Assembly: GCA_945910005.1 (NCBI GenBank) | Contig: OX246746.1 | Span: forward strand, 33,193,409-33,257,408 | Origin: Isoperla grammatica | Taxonomy: Eukaryota; Arthropoda; Insecta; Plecoptera; Perlodidae | DNA length: 64,000 bases | Direction: 5' to 3' | Position numbers and translations under genes: made by a program | The notes under the pieces: generated by a model | The model's input: only the letters and a program-made list of their open reading frames with translations | Database searches by the model: none | What the model was told of the DNA's origin: nothing | In this document: positions 55,896 to 64,000 of the stretch, piece by piece | Layout of the letters: each line of letters begins with the position of its first letter | Position numbering within the stretch: the first letter of the stretch is position 1

Positions 55896-56411
55896 CAGTG
55901 TTGTTAAAGCTACTTTTTAAAAGTAACACTGTTACAGCTACAGCTACTTGATCTTTGAAAGTAACTTAGCTACTTTTCAGCCACTGTATTTTGTCAAGTA
56001 GCTCGCTACTTGTACAGCTACTCAAAAAACGTAGTGACGCTACTTTACAGCTACTTTCATTTTTTATAAAGGATCAAGAGTACCTACTATTTATTGAAAC
56101 GGTGGTACGGTCCGGAGGTGATGTCATACTCATATCACAGTTCAGTGCTGGGGAGGAGGTTTTGGGACTATAGAGCAAGAAAGCCAATGTCAGTCGTCAT
56201 TCCAAACCTGTGACGCAGGGAATTGTGGCGGGCGAAACAAACGTATGTTTGTTTATTGCAAAAATAAAGTAGCGGCTACTTTTCGCTACAAATACTCGTA
56301 TATAGTAGCTTGCTACTCGCTACTGTACTGCGTTTTCAAATGTAGCGCGCTACCAGTCTCGCTACCAAAAAAAGTAACATGCTACAAGTAGCGCGTTACT
56401 TAACAACACTG
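55896..56411. mobile_element. 516-bp hAT-type MITE
   Basis: The ends CAGTGTTGTTAA and TTAACAACACTG are exact inverse copies, and CTTGTAGG is duplicated (55888-55895 and 56412-56419). It is filled with GTAGC/GCTAC repeats (GCTACTTGTACAGCTACT). Non-coding. Confidence 0.93.
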
Positions 56412-56419
56412 CTTGTAGG

Positions 56420-57161
56420 TATAAATAACAAATTGCTAAAATAAAGTATTGATATTATACAGGTGGAATAGAATATTTGATTTTATAGACACTGGTAGGA
56501 AAAATACAGCAAGACCACATTGTCTGAATGTTTGACAGCAACTGTTTCCATGGATACATATTATAAACAAAGTTTATATGAACATATATATAGATGCCCA
56601 CTTATTAAATCTTGGGGGGAGGGTTGCCTCTGCCACCGGGTTATAAGGCCCAGCCGCAGAAGAGTGTCAGTAATCAGTAATCAGTAATTATATTAACAAA
56701 AACCAAGGCCTACTGGATTTACTCCTACAAGTGATCTAGTGGACGTTGAACAAACCCCAATTACATCATAGAGGGCTGTGGCATAACAATAACATTTCAA
56801 CATAAAGTTCTGCTACGTTACTACAACTGACATTTTATAATTACATTTATTAAATATTCGCGCTGAGAATGACGTCTCGACCCCCACCCCTCCCCAGCAA
56901 GCGAACATAAGAAAACTCACGTTACACCATAGAGATACCATACTGTAGTAGCTATAATAACTCTATGCGTTACACCCATGCGTCACACAATGGTCACACC
57001 CACTATCCAGATCCACTATCGTCACACAAACACATGACATGTTGTGCAGACTGCGTTAAGGTCCACCCTTGTGGCTGGTTGTTTTTGCTTAGGCTCCAAC
57101 TAATAATATTATTATATAAGCAGGTAGTAAGTCTAACATAGTACAAACAACGGAGCCAGTT
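56420..57161. other. Upstream region of GMF
   Basis: A TATATAAG string at 57113-57120 lies 42 bp before the proposed start codon and could act as a TATA box, with a short 5' UTR. No other exon or element is supported. Confidence 0.4.
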
Positions 57162-60100
57162 ATGGTTAGTATGAAATACTTATTTTTGTTTTAGATTTCT
57201 GTCTTAGTTCTCAAAACAATGAAAAGTCGAGCACCTAACGTGGATGCTGGAGACTAAACCTAGGCCTAGTCGTAACCACATAGGGCTAGGCCTAGGCCTA
57301 GGCTAATCTTGGCCTTAAGCGCAGGTTTAAATCTTAATGCGTGGAGTTTTGAATTGGGCCTAGCCCTAGCAACTAGGCCTAGATCGGTAGTCAAAAATGA
57401 TTATAGTTATAATCCTGTTTTATTTTCAGTCTCACAATGTAAAGGTGTGCGATATTGGAGAAGATGTCAAAGAGGCATTGAAGAAATTTCGTTTCCGTAA
57501 ACATGAGACAAATTCGGCTCTGATAAGTAAGTATGGCTTAGGGTTAAAGGATTAGTCAGATGATAAACTAAAAAATCACCACTGAGTCATAAGTGCATGA
57601 AATTCAGTTATGTGTAAAATAAAATTGATATAGGTTGCTTCAATGCAAGAAAAAAAATAGTGAACATTTAGCTGTTCTATAAGATTCACTTCGCCTCCTC
57701 TGCTGCATTTTTCTTTTAAAGCATAGTACAGCTGTATCGGTTCTGAGGTCGCTAACGCCTGCCTGATAGACAGAGCACTCATTGTGTAATACGAGTCCAG
57801 CCAGCGTTTCGCAAAACACTCGGCGACTGCGGACAGTACCGCTCAAAACAGATTGCAACTTTTCTTCACATCAAGTCACAAGAACATTAATTGCAGGGCA
57901 TTTTGTAGAAGTACGCGTTCGTACTAAGAAGCATGTTATCGGTAGGGCAACGATGCACATTAAACCTCCTGATCGATTTTTGATAAGTTCCCTATTTTAG
58001 CGGTGGTTTTACTATCTAGAGGCAAAATTTTTTTCATATGGGAATTACCATGAGAAGAGTTGCTCTGTGCTACTTGGTAGCACAAACCACAAAATCGCAG
58101 TTTTCTTTAATTTTTTACCCGCCTGCTTTTTAAGTATGGTATCTTTTAGTCATGTTTTCCATATATGAGGGTGGACATATACAAATGATAGTTTTTTAGT
58201 TTTCCATCTGACTAACCCTTTAAGCCTAGCTTTGTTGATTCAGCATTCTTAGGTGGGTGGTAGGCCTAGGCCTGAGTCTAGTTGTGTAGGCCAAGCCACT
58301 GCATGAGAAAGGGCGTGTCAATCACTACGTAGGAGGCCTACCTACCACAGGCGCTAGTCCAATCTAAAGGCCCACTCACAATCAGTTTTAAGGCGTATGG
58401 TTTAAGGCGTAGTGAATTGCCGAAATCTGAATTCTTACGACTTGAGCCTTACAACGAGCCAATCACTGCAAGGCATCTCGCACTCCATAAACCATACGAC
58501 TTAAACCATACGCCTTAGACCATACGCCTTAAAGCCCTACTTTTGGTTTGGTAAATGTGCCCTTCAATAAATCAGACAAAAAATTAAAAAAAATCGAGTG
58601 CAATTTTTATTGAAAATGGTTGAACCGTTTGGGCAGGAAGGCTGTTTTAAGTTTTTGTGACGTCACTAGCCGTGACGTCACAGCGGGGCAAGGCTGGCTC
58701 GCCCCGACAACCCCGCAGCCAGCGCCGTCCGACAGTTCGTGTCATGTCAAAGCTCGTCGCATCTTCACTGAGAATAATGTTCGGAAATGTATTTTAATAC
58801 GTTTAAAGTAAATTACAAACATGGTTGGTTCGTGTGTTGTTTTTCAGTGTACAACAGCAAAGTGCAAAGATCGGGCTTGTATTTTATTTATTTCCAAGCA
58901 TTGAAAAATATTTAGGCATATCGCATAAAATATATAAAAGGTGGTTACGAGTAGTAAAAAGAAAATATTTCCAACCTACTAAAACTGTATGTGTAGTTGG
59001 TCTATGTAAGAGAAAGAAAATATATCCGCTAACTACGCAAATACCTACCTATTCAAAATTGAAGTATAATGCTGCTTCCCCTTGGGCGGTCTTGGTCCGT
59101 ATACACGCCGTTTGCTTCCGGGTATACTGATTCATGACGGCGCTCGCGACACACGAGGAATAACTACCCTCTTGTTTTTACCAAATGACCCTCAAGACTT
59201 CATCCAATTCACGAAATAATTGTTACGCAAAGTGTCTCCCCATTTTGCTCGAAATAAGTTTGAGGTATTTCACCGTCTGCACGCACGCGTAACACGAAAT
59301 CGTCTGCCGAACTGTCTTTAAACTGTCCAAGTCTAAAATTATTTTTTAGAAAATTAATGAATTGTTGTACACTCCCATGTCAATGCTTAGCCTACTTCTT
59401 TAATTGATTCCGATTATTGATACTAAATCCGTGTCCATAAGTCACCGTGTTCCAAACTCTGCCTTCGAATGTTTTGCACTTCGCACTATTGATCACGTTA
59501 TTCCGTCGTCTTTGGTCAATTTCTTCGACTGTGTATTTTGGTTCGAAACATTAGGGATGAACACATTCTGGACTGACTGACACTTTCTAAAAATAACGTA
59601 ATAAACGAATAAACCGTACTTTGCCCTCTGAAAGCGGGTCTCGCAGCTGCGAGGGTTGCATTGAAGGCCGCGTAGACAATTCAAACCTGCCCCGCTGTGA
59701 CGTAGTTTTCGCGCCACAATCGACCTCGCTCGAAAATAAGTTTTCCCTCATAATCAATGAACCACTGAACCGATTTACAAGATTTTTTCTTTATTCCTAT
59801 TTTCTATTGTGTCTTTATCACATAATCATCCATCTCTTCAAACCGGGATACTGCCTTTAAAACTGATTGTGAATGGGCCTTAACTTAGCTCTAACCGGCA
59901 CCAATACGAACTTGAAATCTTTGATACACCTGAATGCGTATTATATTGAACCGGACTGACAAAGCGGGCCAGCTCAGTTAGATCGAGCCAGCTGTACTTG
60001 ACATACGTGTAGCTCACTTTCACTGCAACTTGATAGTCGCTCATCGACGAATCCATTTGCAGCAAAAAACTAGTGCTCATAGCGGGTTACTTTGAAAACA

Positions 60101-62482
60101 GAACTTGGCAGGATTTTTTGCGTGGTATATTGATAACTAGCAACAAAACGAAATTTAACATAATGGCTTCAGGTGGCATGCGATCCATAACTAATAGAGA
60201 AGTAAACACATTTGTTGTTGTTGTTGTTTATTCTCTCACAGTTGGCCGTACACTGGTGGCAAGAGACTCTCTGCTTCCTTCATTCCTCCTTTCCCATCCT
60301 TTGCATTATCCTCCCTTCCTCCATCAGGCTTTATCTTTTTATTCTTCTCGGTTTCCCTTGCTTCCTTCTCATCCATCACCCCCTTTGCTTCCAACCTTCC
60401 TCCTTCCCCATTACCATCGCCTTTTGCCTTTTCCGTCAACCTGGGTTCGGGTTTAGGCCTCAGCATGTCGGCAAAAGCCTTTGCCTTCCCTAGCCCCACA
60501 ACTTCCCCATCTAACTGGTTCCACTCAACGGTCGTCCTTCCCAGGAAGGAGAACTTCCCACATCCGCCCTCCATAACCTTCTTTCTATCTTCCACTGATG
60601 ATCCCCCCTTGCCATGTATCTGGCTCCGTCAACCGCCCTACTTTTAACTCCCCTCACCCCTCATGTTTCCTTACTACCCTGTACATTTTACCCAGCCGGT
60701 CCCTCCGTCTTCTGTCCGCAAGCGTCTCCCAACCTAGCTCCCTGACCAGTTCCGTTACACTCTCATACTCTCTCCTCTTCCTACCATCCCCCAGCTCTAT
60801 TTCCACCCATCTATTCGCCCTTCTTAGCACCCTTCTCGCCGCTCTCTTTTGTACCCCTTCCAGAGCATTCCTCCCCTTGGCATCATGTGGGTCCCAAACC
60901 GCCCCGGCATACTCTAGGTCCTTTAGCTGTGCAGATGTGTGGAAATCGGCACGAGTTAAGTGATTTGAACATACCACCGAAGTCGCACTGGGCACAAAAC
61001 CAACCCGACTGATTTTATTCACCCATGCTTTGTGACGGACTGGAGATCGATTCCTGTTTGTAAACTTGTGGAAACTGATGCGTTTTCCGTCAATTACTTG
61101 CCCAGGACTATGAGAACACTTATAGACCAAACAGGACGGCATGATAAAATTTAAAATATGACGATCATACAAAAAACACAGTCACTGCAGAGACAAAACA
61201 CAATAAAATAAACTTTGGAAATAGATACTGATGAACGTTTGTATCAAACATTCACAGCTACAATATTGTTCCTATGCGTTTGAAGTCACTTATTATTACC
61301 ACATGTGGTCGTCATAACACACTTGAAAAACTATTGCGGAAGGTTGACAATGTACAAAAGCAACACGCACGTTGAGAGAGACAGGTGCGTAGCTCACCGC
61401 CTCACACCGCACACAAATCAAGGCAGCGAGCCGGGCGCGGCTGGCCCACGATACGTAGCGCTGACGTCACAAAATCGTCTGCTAGACGAAAAAACGGTAT
61501 AACTACTTAATGCGAAATCGTAGAGACTTCGCGTTTTCGGCGTTCGACTTTTTGAGTGAATGAGCACATTTTATTTTTCGTGACAGCCCACCTTTAAGTA
61601 ATATGTATAGTAAAGGTGTGAATAATAGTTACCTTCTACAATTATTCAATGTTCAATATTTACTGTGGAATTGTACCATTTTGTATAGTATTTACAGTGA
61701 ACATACTGTACTTCTTATAAGTTTTGTTAGGTGGAAGAGTGAACAAACAATATTATCCTCATCATTTTTATGAGTCATGTAAATTTTGTGTGGGCTATCA
61801 TGTTTAGGCCTATGTTTTGTAAAATAATTCCAATTCTCTCTTTGTAGCAAATAGAAGTTATAAATAACCAATAGGTATTGTATCTTTTTGTCTACAGTGA
61901 AAGTTGATCGAGAAAAGCACTTGATCTGTATTGATGAACAAATAGATGATATAAGCATCGATGATCTCCGCGAGAACCTGCCAGGCCACCAGCCTCGATA
62001 TGTTGTCTATAGCTATCGCATGGAGCATAAAGATGGCCGTGTTTCCTATCCAATGTGCTTCATCTACATCACACCACGTGGTGAGTAGGCCTACTAGTAA
62101 GGATGATAAAACCCGACATTTTTACGGCCCAAGTAACCATTGGCAATACCCGTGGATTACCTGGATGGATTGTAAACAAAATGTATGTTACTGGGTTCTG
62201 GGGCAATATGCTAAAAGGGAGTTGAAACAGATCATTCTGAGCGTGACATGGCACGTGCAGCACACACATAGTATCCCGGGAATTACTGTCAAGTGGTTAA
62301 CTCTATAGTTAATTAATGTCATCTATTTTCTTTTTTTTGTAGATAGTCAGATAGAACTGCAGATCATGTATGCTGGCACGAAGTTGGCTCTTCAGAGGGA
62401 AGCAGATTTGACCCGAGTCTACGAAGTGCGAGAGTTAGATGAACTAACAGAAGACTGGCTTCAAGAAAAACTCAGTAAATAA
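57162..62482 (+). CDS. GMF: Glia maturation factor (ADF-H family actin regulator)
   Basis: Four exons: ATG alone at 57162-57164 (donor GTTAGT), 57430-57526, 61898-62080 and 62343-62482 (TAA). Phases 0, 1 and 1 agree, giving 140 residues, close to the 142 of vertebrate GMFs. GMF binds Arp2/3 complex, not actin, and promotes debranching of actin networks in the cytoplasm. Family blocks seen: [20 protein letters not shown] near the N-terminus, then [56 protein letters not shown] and the C-terminal [20 protein letters not shown]. The codon after the first intron completes MSHNVKVCD, matching the MSES/VCD start of vertebrate proteins. The single-codon first exon is inferred; the other three are firm. 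Intron 2 (4.4 kb) holds several transposons. Two related vertebrate genes (GMFB, GMFG) exist and this is their single-type homologue. Confidence 0.93.
57548..58219. mobile_element. TTAA-flanked MITE (Kolobok- or piggyBac-like)
   Basis: The inverted ends AGGATTAGTCAGATG and, inverted, AGGGTTAGTCAGATG extend about 25 bp with few mismatches. TTAA flanks both sides (57544-57547 and 58220-58223). Non-coding. Kolobok is suggested by the AGG start, but no transposase is present. Confidence 0.8.
58368..59880. mobile_element. TAA-flanked DNA element with THAP relic inside
   Basis: The ends AGGCCCACTCACAATCAG and, inverted, AGGCCCATTCACAATCAG agree over 24 bp with one mismatch. TAA is on both sides. 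A subterminal hairpin of GGCGTATGGTTTAAG units spans 58388-58536. A CCTTTAA string near 59856 may be the end of a second, nested element that brought the THAP sequence. Confidence 0.7.
58821..59130 (+). pseudogene. Degraded THAP-domain frame
   Basis: From ATG 58821 one frame reads [18 protein letters not shown] before a stop. The next frame continues [14 protein letters not shown], then [18 protein letters not shown]. Together this gives the C-x(4)-C ... FP ... RW ... KR-x-F-x-PT order of a THAP zinc finger, with one frameshift. Upstream GTGACGTCA motifs (58658-58680) may be remnants of the element's promoter. Confidence 0.6.
60207..60930 (-). mobile_element. LINE 3' fragment inserted in THAP sequence
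   Basis: The minus strand encodes [55 protein letters not shown] and, after a frameshift, [14 protein letters not shown]. The pattern matches the fragment at 17960-18571. Its 3' end is a (CAA)n run (the TTG tract at 60209-60231 on the plus strand). Confidence 0.85.
60931..61142 (-). pseudogene. THAP-domain frame cut by a LINE
   Basis: The minus strand from ATG 61142 reads [60 protein letters not shown] and [10 protein letters not shown]. This is a complete C2CH THAP finger: C-x(4)-C, W near residue 40, C-x(2)-H near residues 59-62. It fuses in frame to LINE ORF2 at about 60930, so the downstream transposase or host part is lost. GTGACGTCA lies upstream at about 61463, as with the other THAP relic. 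Confidence 0.8.
61143..61593 (-). mobile_element. 5' part of a TTAA-flanked THAP element
   Basis: Read on the minus strand the unit starts TTAA, AGGTGGGCTGTCACG at 61597-61579 and leads into the THAP start codon about 440 bp later. A TTAA-AGG terminus plus a THAP N-terminus is the layout of Kolobok transposons. The other end was not found; the LINE insertion and later damage may have removed it. Confidence 0.5.
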
Positions 62483-63315
62483 CTTTCAACTCTAAAAGCG
62501 AGCTGGAGCAGGCCTCTAGGTCTAGAGGCATCAAAAGGGCATTTTTTATATTTTTTATTTTTAAGATAATTAATTTTCTATGGCATTAGCTTCAATACTG
62601 TGTTTTGGAGCACTTTGAAACAGCAAAGATGTTTTTTGTGAATAATTACTACTACTACTACTAGAGAGTATCGTTGATACAAATGCCACATGTACACTTG
62701 TGCTTGAAATATAATGAAAAACATAGGGCCTGTATATTCTCTGTCAATAGGCCTACAGAATAGTGTTTCAATTAGATTTAATTAAAAAATGAGATCAGAC
62801 ACAGGCAGTATGAATTTTGGATTATAAAACAAATGAATTGCTGTTTTTGACCATTTATAAGAGAAAGGGTTACAGTTGTGATTGATATTAAACTTGACAT
62901 CTCATTTTTTTAAGAGAAAAGTAATTGCTCAATAGTCAATACTAGTCAAGCTTTGTTAGATGACATCTTTGAGGAGCCAAGAAAAAGTTGACATCATAGA
63001 TGTGAAATTGTGGTAATGAACATTTATTTAAAAAAAAAAAAACAGAAAAATGCAATACTAGGCCTATAAGCATTGGCTTTTGATTAGGCCATGTAAAAAT
63101 TAATAGGAAGTGCATTATGATATGTATGTAATAGCTATCACACAATTCAGCTGTTTTGAATGTGATCTGCTGCCGATGCTTCTGCAAAGAGAGAGAAAGA
63201 GAGCAAGCAAGCCCGTTTACCAAGAGCAAGAGCAAACTGGTTGTGGGCTGTGGCCCTTAGGTGAAATGGAATCAGTAGGTTAAGAAAAGAGAGGCTTGAG
63301 GTATGCACAGAGAAC
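62483..63315 (+). other. GMF 3' UTR and downstream
   Basis: No coding exon. ATTAAA at 62781-62786 is a possible polyadenylation signal; no AATAAA was found. A GAGAGAAAGAGAG run lies near 63187. Confidence 0.45.
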
Positions 63316-64000
63316 CAGTGGCGGCTCGTAACATCCAAATTGCAGGGGGCACAAAGTAATTTACCCCCCCCCCCCCCCCCCCCACTCAAAAAGTAGAATT
63401 CTACTAAGGAAATGTAAGAACGACACTTTACTCACCTATCGGTAGATAAAATCCATTCTTCTGTTTTTGTCTCGAGAAAATCTCTCGATTACGACGTTGT
63501 TGAAGTCGGGAATCGTATTTATAAGTTTTTCTTTCAACTGTCAGCATGGCTAAGGCAGAGAGTAGCTATAGATTTACCACGAGTACGTCTCCGTGCGCGA
63601 GATCTTGCACGCGCATCCGGGTCTAGTCTATTCGGTTTGTTAGGGGCGGCCGGTAGTGAACTGCAGCTAGCAGGTGTCAGTTGCTATCGGCAGCGGTCGG
63701 GAACACATCTCTCCCGCGCGCTTACGGCAGAGCTATACGGCCGGCCGTAGCCAGCAGGCTACGGCAAAACTAAGTTCAGCCAATATTCAACTTATGGTTT
63801 CAAGACAACCAATACGCGCATCAAACATTGAATCACATAAATACTTTTGTCTAACCTTCCTCTACACGATGATGTGCACTATATTTGTCAAACATTAATA
63901 GCGTATTCGACTGGACCGCACTGAGTGCACACTGAAACGTCACGATTTCGTCGTGCACTCGCCTAGTGTTGTCGCCGGCTCTTTCCCAGCCGAACACGCA
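63316..64000. other. Possible hAT left end and G/C-rich sequence
   Basis: CAGTGGCGGCTCGTAAC at 63316 resembles the start of CAGTGGCG-type hAT MITEs and is followed by a C20 run (63364-63383). No matching right end is inside the window. The rest has no supported gene. Confidence 0.4.

Noticed and set aside
60236..60595. 119-codon charged frame as a host gene
   Set aside because: Its start is the LINE ORF2 tail and the rest reads low-complexity 3' sequence up to the CAA repeat.
1..64000. CRISPR arrays, operons, bacterial promoters or rRNA
   Set aside because: None found. The gene structure and repeats are those of an animal nuclear genome.

Overview
The window is nuclear DNA from an animal with a repeat-rich genome. 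Split genes with GT/AG introns, long introns, pervasive transposons, and Penelope, hAT and Harbinger elements all point to a marine invertebrate. An echinoderm-like or other deuterostome is my guess, not something the sequence proves. There is no bacterial, CRISPR or operon content.

I can assemble three host genes by eye. (1) A five-exon minus-strand gene lies at 15404-5976. It has 160 codons, phase-consistent splice sites and a predicted coiled coil. I do not recognise it. (2) A plus-strand DYNC2LI1 (cytoplasmic dynein-2 light intermediate chain) lies at 42004-50537. It has four coding exons, 366 residues, and a P-loop split by the first coding intron. (3) A plus-strand glia maturation factor (GMF, ADF-H family) lies at 57162-62482. 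It has four exons and 140 residues, and the first exon supplies only the start Met. All three have introns packed with mobile DNA.

Most of the rest is transposons. 1-5780: a hAT deletion derivative with a BED-finger remnant, then a 4.2-kb Penelope-like element (PLE) with inverted terminal repeats and a LINE inserted in it. 5781-16331: the small gene, with hAT and Harbinger-like non-autonomous elements, a PLE terminal fragment, a split AGCTAGCC minisatellite and two large palindromes. 16430-25353: a LINE interrupted by a 7.2-kb foldback element, which itself holds a LINE fragment, a Harbinger element and a further unidentified insert. 26700-31000: a THAP exon remnant and a broken Ty3/Gypsy pol fused to a TTF-finger ORF. 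32790-40360: hAT elements, including one hAT inside another with both target duplications preserved. 41990-50900: DYNC2LI1, whose 7-kb third intron holds an inverted PLE repeat and a second PLE with a twin-priming-type inversion. 51000-56420: LINE ends, a tandem duplication and three or more hAT elements, one carrying a SINE. 57160-62490: GMF with TTAA- and TAA-flanked elements, two THAP remnants and a LINE end in its second intron. 62490-64000: 3' UTR and repeat-rich sequence.

No pathway links the three host genes. The shared theme is the element biology: at least twelve insertions with legible 8-bp duplications, repeated nesting, and hammerhead-ribozyme-like cores in the PLE termini. All element and family assignments come from reading termini, duplications and motifs. 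No database search was possible.
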